A stretch of 64,000 nt of DNA from Paragonimus skrjabini miyazakii (GCA_014338405.1 JTDE01002432.1:1-64000); one strand, 5' to 3'; positions 39,701-54,700 are shown, counted from the stretch's first letter. Program-made: numbers and translations. The notes: a model not told the origin generated them from the sequence alone.

Positions 39701-42700
39701 CGTAAACACTGTTGTCTCTCTAAAAATGTGTATTGTTTTTCCTAATAAACTGAGGTTGGTTAATGCCTGAGATCAGAAGTGTTCCAGTTTCCCCGATGTG
39801 ATAGCCCATCACGTGATAACCGACATCTGATCAACCGAGACAGACGGTGAACTACAAAGAAAACATCTGTTTCGCAACTTTGCTGAGACTGTACTGGTCA
39901 GTTAGTCTTAGACAACACAAACATCCATTACTTATCCAGTAACGCGAAAGAGTGAATGAAGAAGTATATCCAGTTTTTCTATATTCCAAGTTTCCTTTGT
40001 TTACAGTTGGTCGACTCTTGGGAAGTTCATTCTCTCTTGTGAACAACCTCCGCCCTAGTCTCCAAACGGGGCAGGTGCAGAATTCTTTGATCAACGTCTA
40101 GAGCACCCGAGAAGAGTAATTTTTGGACGAAATCAGCGCTCAGTCTTAGTGTCTTTGCAAAACCATGGTAACTGGACTCTTGAGGGTCAGAATATCACGT
40201 TTAGTGATAAAGTAAATCTGTTTTGTTAAGCCTGATGAGTGAAAGTGACATTAGGGCCGATGGCGAAAGGGATGTTTGTCAGGGAAACCAATACATGGGT
40301 TATGTGCCTCAACACAACAGTAACTAAACCCACTCATTTGCATACATCATTGATCTCAGAAAGTCAAGGTTGCAGTTATCGCAAGTGGCTTGTTCCTGTA
40401 TGCACCGAGAACCATATCAGGCCGAGCTACACCCTAATGTTTCCTGTATTTTCCCCCCGGTTACTTAAGTGTCCAAATTTATGCTCCTGCTTCACTACTT
40501 AATAGCAGCGGTGTGAGTAGTATAATACGATCGCTCGTTCTGCCTACACTTATATGCTCTGCGAGAAAACCTTTAACAAGCGACCAAAGACGAATCAAGT
40601 TGCAACTAAAATTCCTATCCTGGAAAGCAAAAATATGCCACTTATCATGTCAGCACATCGTAACTTTCTGTTTGTCACTTTGAAATGTCACAAAACTGGA
40701 AGAAAAAGATCCGTCGGACTATGAGTTCATGCTAACATGCGTTTCAATTTACAGGGAGATGGTACTTTTTTCGCAAAACCTGCTTCGTGACCAATTTAGA
40801 ATGTCTAATGTCAATAGAGGCGATACTGTAATGAGCATATTTTTACGGCAAGTATACAAAGAGACTAGCATATGCGATTCTAACCTGCAAATTTAAAGGA
40901 CGCTTTGAAACCATCTGAGTCTGACTGGCCTTGCTTAAGTCTCCAAAAGCATTTTGAACTACCGCGCCGGGGTTTTGAATTGTGTAATTAGCTTTCTACT
41001 GGCCTCTTCTGGAAGAACAGTATACACTGAAGTAGTCATGAGCTGTTGTGGCAAATTTTATGGTTTTCATTAAGAACAAAAGCGATCAGGTCACGGTTAG
41101 CTAATCCGACATAGGCCTCAAAGTAAGGGGGTTAATTGATGAAATATAGGTCTTAGACCTCAGATCGTACAGATATCCACAAAACGGATTTAGTTATAGA
41201 AGTAAATTGCAGGGTGTTGCTATCAAAATTAATGTCCTAAAAAAGAATGAACCGCCATTTTTGTTTATGAGCACCACATGGTTATATCATTGCCGTAATT
41301 TCAAACGCACAGTATAACTCGCAAACAGACTTACCGACATCCGAGATAAATTGGCTTTTCACCCGGTGCACTACTTTCAGACTCTTTCCTCAACGATTGA
41401 ACATGATTGATGGTCAAGACGGTGGCTGCCACAAACCATGGAATTCCCAAGACGGAGTTAATCACAATAGTGACGGATAGAACGAGCAGATCCAAGTGAT
41501 ACGCGGCACCTTTCTATAAATATAACGTTTGATGTTGTTAGTGGCCAGCTGAATACCTAATTTAATTGTGATTGCTATGTTTGTACCACACAAGTGATTC
41601 CAGAACCCTGGGCAACAGATATATTTGCAAATTGGTGGATGGAGTTTATGAACATGTAAACGAATTTTATAGTCGGTATTATTCGTATGGAAATACCTGA
41701 CAATATTCAGTGTTGCTCAAGCTCGGCTGAATAAGGTGAGATGGAAATACGCCATAGCAGACGCGCACGATCCGATTTAGGGTGTATCTCATGCATTTAT
41801 GATTAATCCGATATGCTGTAAATAACGGTGTGTCGGAACTCGACCGCATGCAGTACATCGTGCAGGGCGACTACGGTCTGAATGACTTTCTGAGCGTTAA
41901 TTAGAAGTGGGTAAGAAATTCACTTGGGGACAATGTTTTACAAATTAAACGTAACCTGAACATTATTTGGGAAGAGGCAATCGATTTGTGGCAGGACCAA
42001 GTTTGACGGAAAATATCTGCCTTCCTACGATTCACAAGAATATGGGATACGACACGCTTCCAACCAATCCTTTGCAAAAACTTGGAAATTTTACTTCCAT
42101 TTTCCCAAACGTATAGCTGTGTAGGACTGCTTTACAGGCTGTCAATAACTGAACCCAAAGCACGAAAAAGGACGGATCCCCAGTGACATCTACTTTATGC
42201 TGATGACTTAAAAGCCTTTACGAGAACTCGACATTTTGGAAGTTTTAAAATCTGCTGTAGTAAATTATAAAAAGTAGTTTTATTGCCATAGCACCTTTCA
42301 TTGAAATGTTTGTCAACATTGCCGTTGTGTTAAATGTCTTGAGTTTACGGGAAAAGTTCGTGAAAAAATTGGACCGTGGGCTAATACAGTTACTAACCAC
42401 CGTACTAGAAGAACGATTACGGTTCCGTAACACACATTTATACGTGAAAACCACAGTAAAACTGGAACGCACTTTCAATTTGTTCTCTTTTCGGTTCACA
42501 ATCACGGCAGTGATCTGCTGGTCTAAGAATATGAGAATTGTAGCCAGCAAGGATGGTCCCAAGGCAGCTACGGCAGACCACCACGGATTTCTGCCAAAAA
42601 ATGGAATAATCCAACCACGTCTCTTCAGCGAGAACAGGATTGAAAAACGCAACAGGAAAGAAACATTAGTTACTTTCATAACCTCTTGGCATGACAATGC

Positions 42701-45700
42701 CATCAAATGCAAAGTAGTGGTATGCTGACGAATTGACAAATTGATATGATCAATTCATTTGGATGCAATTCAGTCAACTTAGCTTGACTACATGCTTTGA
42801 AAAGGACACGCTCTTGGAAGAAATTAAAAGTCGCTATATGAAACGAATGTCGTGAAAATGCTAATCGGACGAGACTTAAAATATAACTTCCTTTTTTTCA
42901 AATTATCGCTGGTATATTTGTAGATAGATCTCTCATGTATGTTATTAGTACTGGATCAGACCTCGGGCACGATCATCTAAGCGTAGCTTACCTAGTGAAG
43001 CGTTCATACATACACAACACGGTTTGCCTACCAACCGCAGTGACGAATGAGGACGATCCGACGAATATCGAGGAGCCACGGAAGGTGTTGCCCCTCCCAC
43101 TTATTACAACTCCACTGTGCCCAGGTTTACTTAACATGATTGACTCAGAATACTCAAACTCGGACGTAGATACTGTTGACCTGGAGATGTCCAAGGCAGC
43201 CGCTGAAATAGGATTGGATTCTGGCTTTCTCAAGGTTGTTCCAAACCCCAGGAGCTTACCCTTTGTCATAGCTCTGGCGTTCTATCGACAACCGGTATTT
43301 AAGGCACTTCATTACGTTTTGAACAGGTGTGGACGTTATCACATGGCCTATACGAGAGGAGCATATGGGACTAATCTGGACCTCATTCTTTGAATGTGTT
43401 ATGGTGTAATGTCTTATCCCATTTTGTATGCCACTATGGATATAGCTTCAAAGAAGCATGTTGGACGAATCCCTTTTTGTCGTTGACGTATGCTGACTGT
43501 CATTTCAATCAGGAGGTATAGTGCTGTGCCTTACTGTTTTGCTCTCCTGTTCTACTGCGATGTTTCACCTATCCACGTCATCGGTCCGATCTGTTTTATC
43601 ACACAAGACAGATGATGTGTCCCTTTAAATGTGCGCATTCTAAAAACGTATGCGTGTTTGTGCAGCGGACCCATTCACACAAATGATATTGAACGATCCA
43701 GCAATGACGTTCCAAGACATTTTTGTTATCCAGCCATAAATTCTGTTTACATTTGTGTTTAAGGATCGTGATAAGTGCTGTCACCCCTGTTTATAATTCC
43801 GTGACATAATTTATGGATCAGTTACTGACAGAAAATATTAGCATCTTAAAACTGCTGTCGTTAACCCTGTGTTTATCTTGCATTGTATTTTGAGTGACCT
43901 CATTCTCAAATTTGATTTGCCCGTTCTTCATTTGTGGATGCTTTTGGTTTCATTCCCGTCACACAATCACAACTTACGACAGTATGCAAAAAGAATTTCT
44001 ACTTTCATGTGTACCCATTGGCTAATTCATTAAAACGACCAATTACTTTCGAACTCTTCATATCCATTCCCGTTAGATATCCTAAAAGGAACGCCCTAAG
44101 TGGAATTCAGGTGCAAGTTCAACAGGTTAACATGCTCCAGACATATTTAACGTTGTATACTTTTGAATATGGAATAATTACCAACAAAATATTTAACATC
44201 ATTTGGGCTTCGGGAAAAATAGTGGCCGTACGATCTTGATCAAATCTAGTCCTATTGTTGTTTTCGAGTGTTCCTATCGAAAATCCACCGGCTTCAAAGG
44301 ATAGTTGAGTGCATAAGAAACTGCACCCGAGATACAGACACTTTATCACTTATAAGAACGTTCCGTTTCATGTTCTCTTTTTAGCGGATATCCGGTTAAG
44401 TCGTTATTCTAATTCCAAGCGTCCGTAAATTAAAGGATCAGTGGATGATTACCTCGTGTCCGACACAGGAGTATCTACATGGATGTCACACTACTCTTCT
44501 GTGCTATGAGCAATCTATTGTAATTGGTAAAATAAAAAGTTGGCCAACTGGGCTGAATCGGTATGTTTTCCCTCTTTTTTTCCAATAATCACTACTAAAA
44601 GAGCGACCTTTTCAACGTTAGAATAACCGAATACAGTAGATCAGAGCGCTTGGAGACGTCAAATTTATGGCTAAGTTCGAACCGACTTTCGCAGTCAGAA
44701 ATAATCTGACCTGTTTTTGTTTATCTAAAAGATTGATTAACTCACCTTATAGCCCAAAGTTGGGGAGAATTCGTCTGGAACTTGTAACTTTGGTGTGTGC
44801 AACCCCAGCAACGAGTCTGTCAAAGTGGCCAGAGTGATTGCGATCAGGACAGAGAAATCCGAAATGAGAACACGAACCTGATGGAAAATGAACGCAACGG
44901 AATGCAGTTTCAGGAGCCTATTGTTCTTGAAAGCCTGCAGTTGTGCTATTTAGGATTATTTCCATCAATTTTTCTACCGCTTAACGCTTAACAATTTAGG
45001 TGGCCAGACTACAATGAACAAACAAAATTTAAAATAGTTCTGTGTAATTTGTACACTGCACATTGGTAGTAAGTTTAACCGTTGTAGATCGGCCAGGTCT
45101 AGAGTGATGTCAAGGGAGTGGCGATCAAGAGACTCGACCCTTAAACACGCCGTGTGGTAAGCTGAATAAGTAGTAAGCGTTAAGTGGAAAAGGTTTACTG
45201 AAATGACACTACCGGTTTCATGGTCGCTGTCACTCAACAGGTATGGGTACTTGGTCAACACCGATCACATATTTTAATGTAGAAACACTATACGCTAAAG
45301 TTTCTTGCGAAAACCTTATTTCCATGGTAATTGTACCTTGTAAATTTATAATGCCGCAGAAATTCTTTTGGCAGACTGAGCCTTTGCACATTTTCTCGAA
45401 CTGCTCCTAATGCCTGCGCTGACCAACGGAGTACAATATATGCGACAGAAATAACTTGCAGATGATTCGATGACAACACACCACAAAAATCAGGTAGGGG
45501 CAAAAATGTGCGCTACTGATAAATCCCGTAGGCAGCGAAAGTCTAATCCCATTAATCTGTTCGAAGCAAGATGATGGAAGTGTTTAATTGAACTAGACAC
45601 TTGTTCGACATTGAGTCAATCACGTGTGTTCGGTTTCCCAAAATGCAACAGAAAAACAATAATGAACCAGGTTGACGAAACCTTCGTCCACAGACTTCGT

Positions 45701-48700
45701 CTTGTAAGTGTAAATACGGACACAACCAAGATCGTCACGAAAAACCACTAACTGGACGAACAAGTCAGCTACAGCCTCATTATATCCTTTGGTTGTATTT
45801 CACGACTAGTTAAAAAGATGAGAGGGCCATCATACAATTGAGTGAATTGCTTATTGTCAACTAAAGCTCATATCTCATCAGTTATTAGTACCATGGTAAC
45901 TTTACACGCTTCACAGTTGTGTACAGTCCCTATAACACCCACTTTCCGAGTTGATAAAGTCAAATTTATTTATTTAATCGATATATTTGCACTGCAAACA
46001 GTAAAAACTGCTCTGAGGATGGATTGTGTTTACCCCAATAAGTACCAGCTCGTTAACCGATTTCTGGAACTTATTCGACCGGCATTTAAAATGAGTTGAT
46101 GAAAGCGAACTACAGCGCCACTTTAAACTGCACGTGTTACTAGTTCGGGACAAACTGTACACTTGACTTTTCTGTAAACTGGTGCGTCGTTGAAACATGA
46201 AACTTGACATAAATTATCTTAATTTAACTCGCATGCATTTCAGCTGCGTTTGATAGGTGACAGATCAACCTACTTTGAATGCTCGGGTCTGGAAATTTAT
46301 GTTGGTAGTTCCGTTAACCGTGACAACACTTTATTATGTTAATGTGGACAGTAACAGTTGTTAAGATTAGCGTTCAGGTGACAATGACCATTCGATGCTG
46401 ATTGTAAGTTGTGGTCATGTCGATACCTTCTCACGCATTCGCCCGTTGGTTTTGTTGAATATCTACTTCTCTCGCTAATCTAGTGAGCGCACTGTCCTCT
46501 ACACTTTTTACTGGCTTGTATCGCGTGCATGCCAGTTGCACTTTTTGGCAAGTTTGGCTTATTACGACCTCATATACTGTTCAAAGATGTTTCTGTAGTT
46601 TGTTTGGCTCTAGCCAAATACAAAAGCAGTCTATCTGCCCTTTATAAAGACAGTTGCAGTTACGAGATATTTGCACACACTCGGCTTATTTCAAATAAAC
46701 CCATCAGAGTTTCAAGTTCAACTCATGCGAGCAGTTGTGATGCCCTTGTTGAGCACTCAAACAAACTTATCGGTTGGTGGGTTTGTTTATTCTAATGCAG
46801 AGCTGCTTATGCATGCGGAGAAGGACTCAACAAATTTTGACTATTTTAAATAACAGAAATAAGCATTTTTTGAAATGAACTTGAAAAGACAAGCTAGTAG
46901 TGGTATATTACATGATCTTCGTTCGAACTGATTTCGCTGCATCTTATCGGGTAAATATTGCAGAAATGAAAATTATAAAATATGCATAAAATCGTCCAGC
47001 CATGCACAAATCCACGAGCACTATCAATGTAGTGCTAATTTAATAAACACAATGGCGGCTTCAATCGTTTAATCTCAGTTGCCCCGGCAAAGTGGAGTAA
47101 ACGTTTATTCCGGTGTGTGAAGATGACTGAGAATGCCGACTGATTGTCGATGTCGTGATATGTCTCGAGCACATGACGCGAAATGGATGAAGCCTGTTTC
47201 TTGTAGTATGTACTTGATAACGAATTCAGTTCGAACGAAGATCATGAAGTATACCATTACTAGCTTGTCTTTTCAAGTTTATTTCGGGATAAGCTTGTTT
47301 AAGTTGTTTAGGTGCCACCTTCCAAAATAATCAGTCAGGCGATTGGATGACCCGATCAGACAGAAGTGCAAAATTGCAAAGGAAACTGGATAGACTTTGT
47401 GAAGGAATGTATACTGAACGACTGCGTTTTTGGATGCGTTTATCCAACACAGATCTGACTGCACCATTAGAAGATCGAGCTACGGAAAGTTCACTAGCTC
47501 AAGGCAGATGGTTTTGTTCATGTTCAGCACAAATGGGAGCGAGCTAGGAAAAGGTGCACAGCTGATACAGTCGACGAAGACCATCATCATCCTAAAGAAA
47601 CAGTAAAGAAAACGATTATCCACAGTGATTTATAAGACGACTCAGCACATCACAGGTCAACCAACACATCCATCTAGTTAAACCAACAGCTGTATTCAGT
47701 CGATTTCCTTCCAAGGGAGGCGATGTTTGTCAACACTTGGAAGACTGATTAGATTCCGCTGTTATACAAGTTTCCTACAGCGGCTAAAGTAGTCTTCAGT
47801 TTTAACACCACGAAAACGCCAACACCCGTTATCAAGGACCGCATACCTCTCCCTCACCTCTCACTGCTTGTACTGATATTCGTGTGGGTACAGTTCCAAC
47901 TACATTGGAGTGAAGGAAAGGTAGCTGCAAATCAGGATGGCAAAGCGTTCGCCTAAGTGGGTGTGCAACCGAGTCAGTCAACCCTTTGGAAACTGTGCGG
48001 ATGAGGCTGAAGGTCATTTACACAAGACACCGGTTTCATCCACTTCGCGTCATGTGCTCGAGACATATCACGACATCGACAATCAGTCGGCATTCTCAGT
48101 CATCTTCACACACCGGAATAAACGTTTACTCCACTTTGCCGGGGCAACTGAGATTAAACGATTGAAGCCGCCATTGTGTTTATTAAATTAGCACTACATT
48201 GATAGTGCTCGTGGATTTGTGCATGGCTGGACGATTTTATGCATATTTTATAATTTTCATTTCTGCAATATTTACCCGATAAGATGCAGCGAAATCAGTT
48301 CGAACGAAGATCATGTAATATACCACTACTAGCTTGTCTTTTCAAGGTCAACTTCTGACCCGTTAATAATTTTGTCATATTTTTGTTACTGCCCTTGCCT
48401 TTCTGGTAAGATATCCAACAAGAACATGCTCTCCCCAAAAACAGTGAAAAAGTCGGATAATTGCGCCTTCTTCTTAACTGGCCGTGCAGCCGTTTTCATC
48501 TAATGAGCTGTTAATCTACTTGTCACTTTGTGTCATCATGGTAGTGGTCCGACAACGAATCTTTTTGCTCATGAATCGGTTTCGCATTCACGTGCACGCA
48601 CAAATAATATGGGCGGGTGCATAAACTTCCCAAACACTGATCATGTAAGGTGAATTGTGACAGCTGTAAATGTGCCGAGCTGATTGAATTACAGTCCATT

Positions 48701-51700
48701 CTGATGGGTTAATAACTGTAGTGAGATCGCCCGTGCACCAGACTTGCTACACTGTAGTAAATGTTCACACGCCTTCAGCTTGAAGGGTCGACAAGTTCAC
48801 TTCGAAACAGTTAGTGTCAAAAAAATCACTCATAATTGATATTAAATTGAATTCATTCAATCTGTGCAGGCCTAAACTCACTCTGAGCCTGATGTGAAAT
48901 CTCTGGACATGTGATGGCGTCAAAATAGGCGTGGTTGCTCACGGCTACTTATTATCGGTGCATCAGCGGTCAACCCGATGTAATAAGTTCAGTGGTTGAT
49001 CACATGGAAACGATTTTCATGTTAATTACTTTTCGTGGTCCTCTCACCGACAACCAGTTGCATCGGAAATGGTGCAGACATATATGTCTTTTCTAAGGTT
49101 TGCGAGGATGCAAAATGAATTAACACATTTAATCCATGGGGTTATTTTTCCTTGCTCCCCTACTTAATTGGAGCCGAACCTATTAAAATGTCCCATAGAC
49201 TTGTCTCAATTGAAGCGGATAATAGAGAAAAGCAATTTATAACTGGTGAGTTTGATTTCAGTTTCAATTAGGTAAGCTCACTTTAGCAGGGAAGAACGAG
49301 GAATTTCGGAGTGACTTCAGACCAACCGCCAGAACAAACGTAGCTACAACCAAGATGCACGAAAAGAAAAATACATCAGGCACGTAAAATGGTGCGCAGT
49401 CAGTGCCAGTCCAAGTGCCATTCAAATCCACGCATAATTCCCGGAATGTTTGGGACTCCCAAGAAAATCGACCGTCGGATATGTTCTCCCAATCGACTGA
49501 CATCTGCATGAAAAGCAAAATTTCATATTTAAACATCCATACACAAAATCATTTCTCAAAGTTTTTCAGGTTACGGTAGAACGTTAGAAAGCAACTAAAC
49601 CATCATAGATATATGTTTGTTTGGAAACACGTTAACAGATTTATTAACAACAATGTGGTCCATCTTGAATGTATCATTAACCCAGTTGTCACGCAGCAGT
49701 TAGGCGCACGATCACTATATTCATTGTACGCAAACACTGCACAAATTTTGACAAGTGAGATTATATATATTATATTGTATATTATACTTGCATCTCTCAA
49801 AATCACAGTTTTCATTAGATTATGAAAAAATGCTCGGACGCTGTTGTGGTAGCCGCAATATATAACAACAAAATAACTCAATTTATGTAAGTTAAAAAAA
49901 CTACCACAAGATAAGTTGCTCACTATCCGCACCAACGATAGGTTAAGAGAATCACTGTCCAAATAAACTGCCCGAGAAACATCGCTGAGTAGTATAAAAC
50001 ACGGGTTTCACCGTTGTCCTACGAGCAGAATGAGTAACTAGAAAAAGGCTGTCCTTGGACTGACAGGCTGATTGCACATGTTACATCAGTATACCATGAC
50101 TAAAGTGCAGTATTACAAAAAAGGCGGTCAGATGACTCGGACAGCCATGTTACGCATGTGACTGTTTAAGCAACATACAGAATATTGGGGTAATTGAAAA
50201 AACAAAACGGTAGCTCAACGGTGCTAATTCATTCAATTAGTACATGCCTAAACGCACAGTTGTAGGGAACTGACTCTTTCCGCTGGAACGATGCTACTAA
50301 GGAAAACTAACAGTGTAGTGAACAAACGATAACTTTCAGATAAGTGTGACGTCAGTAGAGACGAAATTTACAATTCAATTCGCAATAACCTATGAGTAAT
50401 ACCAAAGCATTAAGTGTCAACATCCATCGACAAAGTCTACAAACTTCCATCCTGGGTTCTATCAGTGACAGTGATTCCGATTTACTGGACATAAAAATCT
50501 CTTTCTTTAGTTCAGTACTGTAAGAAAAGATGCAATACGTCGCAAAAAGACGGACAGGAAACTCAGATACATTAGATGGGTGGATGCGGGTGTTTAAGGT
50601 AGTCGAAGTTTATAGTGACAAAATGAGAGGTGAATTTGCAGAAGTCCATAATTGCACCAGATTCAGTATTGCTTATGTCAGAGTTTGTTCTTGATCATAT
50701 CCACCAGGATACCTTCAACTTTAACAGAATATGCGTCATCTTTCACACGTTTCTTGACAGAACGAAACTCAACGGAAAAGTCTGCAATAGTAGAAAATTC
50801 AGAAACTAGTTTCAAAAGAACGCCACGTTACGACCACTGCGGAGAGTTCCAAAACCACTTCGCCATCTGTATAACACAATCACCTGGAGAATTCAGGGAC
50901 CACCTTTCTAACCGGATGGCTTCAGAATAAGTGATTTCTCGAGAAACGTCTGACTGCATTCAGTAACAGATTGAGTCTATCAAAATGTCGGTTTACATCT
51001 TGAGGACGCAAACTGAAATTTAAAGGATAGGCCTCGCACTGGCATCAGTGCGATGTATTTTCCCTTAAGTGCTTCAGCAATTTGACAGCCATTGGATCAC
51101 TGATCTATCAACACCTTTAAAGTGACATGCCACAAGCACATTTGCAGTCATGCTTTTGGCACCTGATACGCTTACTCTAGCCTCACTCCTCGTTAGCAGG
51201 GCTACAATGTCCTAGACGCAGGTAGTCTTATAATAGAGGTTATGAAGGGTAGCTGATTTTCTACAGGTCCATAGTATTTTGCGTGCTGTGGGCCTTTCGC
51301 TTGCGCTAAGATAACTCGGTAAAAGTTTAGAAGCATGGCGTCGGTTTACATATTCAATTGTCTGTGCTTCGGTTTTGGTAGCGGGTAGGTTGGTGGACTT
51401 TGAACCAGATGCACCTAATAATCAGAAGTTTCCGGATGACCAGGAGACTGTTATCACTTACCAACTCTCTATTCTAGCCGATGCACACAAAGTGATAAAT
51501 CACCAGTGCTTCTTGTAATGATAGTCTTCAGAAGTATTTTCGTACAGGTCAAAAAACACATTAGTCAGTTAGTGCGGACCTCGCAGATGGAAATGGTAGG
51601 GCATATAGTGGCAAAAATCATGTGTATACATATAACGTTTGGCTCATTTTTTCTTTGAGTTCCACAAAATAAGTATGATTATTCATATGTATATAGGAGC

Positions 51701-54700
51701 TTAGAGTCTAATGTGTATTTCTGCCCTTGTGAATTCTTAAAATGTAACACGCTATTTGAAAAAACACAGTTTATTAGGTACTTCTTTGTTTGCTTCATCT
51801 TATAGAATTGCGTCATTTAACCGGAATTGAAGGATGGCACTGTCAGTGGAATTTGTTTGAATTGGAACTACCCAATTCATCAACCCAGTGAAAATATAGC
51901 TCAGTACAAAACAGTTATATCGTTCAAAAACCAAGTACGGATATCCAAATTTGATGGCTTCATGTTTTTGAAATCAAGCTGCGACTGAGGCCATGCGAAT
52001 TAGCTTGTCGTACCTACTCTGCAGCCTTAAAATTTGATTGCCCGGCTCTCGAATTACATAGGCTTATCCCAACCCATTAATTAATCTTGCCAAAAATATC
52101 ATTCAACTGGTGTCTAAATTACTGAGCAGGGTCAGTCTAAAGCATTTGTCTGACGAATAGATGGCAGCTTGCTCTGTACGCCGTGTTTCTAACGTCTATT
52201 CTGCTGAAAAAAACAAGTACACATGTTCATAAAATAGTTGAAGCTACACAGACTGTTCAGTATAGTCATTCTTTTAATAGTGTGAACCTAAATATAGTTG
52301 GTAACATAACTTCCTTTAAGCCTCATTGTTAGAGGGAATCAAAATCACTAGTTTCACTTCCCCCAGTTCAGGTCGATTCAACATGTTAATGCGGTCAGAA
52401 CGATGTCGGTCTGAATACTTTGCAAGATGTTGTGAGCATTCGGGTCTGTATGTTGGTGCAGTTAGATTATGTTTGTAAACTAGCAGTTGGTTACTCACGG
52501 AACAGTGTAAACTGAACATTACTCACTAACGATCGCGGTATCCACATTCTTCCAGAACGTGTACCACTCGCAGGCCCAAGGCTTCTATGTAAAAGCAGAA
52601 AGAAAATGACATCACTATTCTTGACAAGCGACCTTTGAAAGTTAATGGAACTACCATGGTATCTGCCTCTCTTACAATACTGAAGTATCTAGGTATACCG
52701 TTCAAATGCAGGGGATGTTTCTGCAGCTGTTGATCCAGTAAAAATACCATACAAGTTGACGTTGGTGTCTCTGGAACCCCGACGAAGATTCGAAATCTTG
52801 TGGACGCATCTACTGTCAAAATGAACTCATTAACTATATCTCAGCGCCATTCCTAAGAAAACGCTTGAGTCCCTAATTTCAGCAGTGAAGATGAATATTG
52901 GGAAATGTCTGTGACTGTCCAAAAACACGTCCAATGCCTTCTTTTATTCGGATATCAATCCCAGCGGCCTTGGAATACCCCGTCTCTTACGCCTCTGACT
53001 AGGAGATCTCACATCAAAAAACGCTTGTCATCAGGCGATGCGGCTCCACAGTTGGCTTCACACGACCCTTTATCTCAATCTTTTTGTGTTCTTGCCTTAA
53101 CACCAATTTCAGCAGACTGAATGATTATTACAACCAAATAACAAGCAAACTTACCATAGGTTTTAATATCAAAGTGATCGGCTGACGTTACGCCAGTGTA
53201 TCAGCCTGAAATCTCTTCGGCCATCACAAGCTATGTCGGAACTATTTCAGTACGCTTTTTACAGGCTGTTTACAAGATGCATATTAGATGTAAGCATCTC
53301 GTAAAGCGTGTTCTTATTGATTAGAGCCGTTTAGGGTTGATAAGCAAGTTAAATTAATTACTTTCATCCATAAACACTAGTTTGATATCCAGTGACATAG
53401 TTAGTTTACACTGCCAGAACAGCATCTCATACATCTTTCTCATCAGAGTTTCTTCGCTCCTTGTTAGGATCCATTGTTTTATTCCATCACAATATCTGTT
53501 CTTTTGGCATAAATGTTTCACTTAAAAGTTCTTTATAAATAAATAATAACAGTGAATTCGAGTCATAAGTAGTAGGCATAACTATTAAGTGACTGCTACC
53601 ATTTCTGTTATGACAACAGAAACTCACTGAAACAAATTCCAGGTAGTCCGCGTGAGAACCGCTCACATGCAGCTTTGTCCCGTTCGAATCAATCAGCGGC
53701 ACATCCATGAGTGGGTAATCCTCGTACATAGCATGCAGCACTTGAGCATCAGTCATATTTGCTGGCGCTTCACAGCTGCAGTTATGACGTGGCACTAACT
53801 CTGGACTCCAGCCCCTAAAAAGGGATATGTGGTAGGAGGATCAGAAGTAGGTTGGATAGCTATTCTGTTACTTATTAATAATATATAGTATGACCTACAC
53901 TTAACCATTTTCTGGTTTGGTCAGTTTCCTATCCCCAGAAGTGTTTTACTGGTCATTATTAAGTTGCGTACCTATGCCCGACAGACATGAAGGCAACGTA
54001 TAGCAAACAAGCACATTTTCGTTGTTTGCTCATTGAGTTAAATAAAATGGGGCTGTGTAAGTTGTCACGCAAACTAATCCTGTTTGTAACAAACCATTCA
54101 GTTGAGCCCGCAGGCTGAGTCCTTTTGATCTATCATATCTGCAGTGTAAATTAAAAAAGGTAAATGATAATTTTTTGACGATCACAGAGGCTACTGCCAT
54201 TAATATGTGCGCTTCGTACGTACGCTTACAAAAACCTTCCAAAGCAATGAATGTTCTACAGCTCCCATCCCAGCTAACCAGATTACTCATTTTTAACCGA
54301 GATTGAGTTCTTTGATTGTCGCCTGTATAATTTACTTGAAAGTTAGTATTTAACAATTCCTGGCAAATCTGGAAGACCCATTTTTTTCGCATCAGATCGA
54401 ACTGTGTAACCGTGCTGCATACAGTCCGACTGTCGAAAACTGAGTAGAAGCTGATTTACAACTTTCTTTTCTTGTTTAGTTTGTTAATTTCTTTTACAAT
54501 GGAGATGACTGGTGATTGATGTCAATAGAATGAAGATTAGTATAATTAATTCTGCGCGGTTATTTTGTACTTGGGCTTGTTCTTGGTATGTAGGTCATGT
54601 TCTCAAATCAGCTATCGTTGTTCCTGCCGCCAAGAAACAGTCTTCTAGTTAAGCTGTGGGGTCGTACAGTGCCCTTTAAATGCTGTTTATTCCCAGCAAT

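Larger units (their letters stand above)
46880..48346 (+). mobile_element. Penelope-like element 3' part with an inverted copy of its own end
   Basis: The body reads PAKVVFSFNTTKTPTPVIKD (near 47770-47845), then a GIY-YIG segment YSCGYSSNYIGVKER (near 47877-47921), KWVCNRVSQPFGNCADE and, in frame to a stop at 48189, HVLETYHDIDNQSAF and LKPPLC. The last 327 bases (about 48019-48346) are repeated as an inverted copy at 46880-47206. A third copy of the final 53 bases lies in direct orientation at 47225-47277. In-frame stops show that the endonuclease is inactive. Terminal repeats in direct and inverted form are known from Penelope-like elements. Located in the SLC4 intron between exons 3 and 4. 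Confidence 0.8.

Noticed and set aside
40228..40248. CTGATGA followed by GAAA as a hammerhead core
   Set aside because: Only two bases separate the motifs, which leaves no room for stem II, and no Penelope sequence is nearby.
42306..42728. 140-codon plus-strand ORF as a gene
   Set aside because: It is antisense to the well-supported SLC4 exon at 42473-42622 and is open because of that exon's codon composition.
54030..54392. 120-codon minus ORF as an extra SLC4 exon
   Set aside because: Exons 56959-57171 and 53628-53814 already join in phase and match the family without a gap, leaving no room for it; no motif was recognised.
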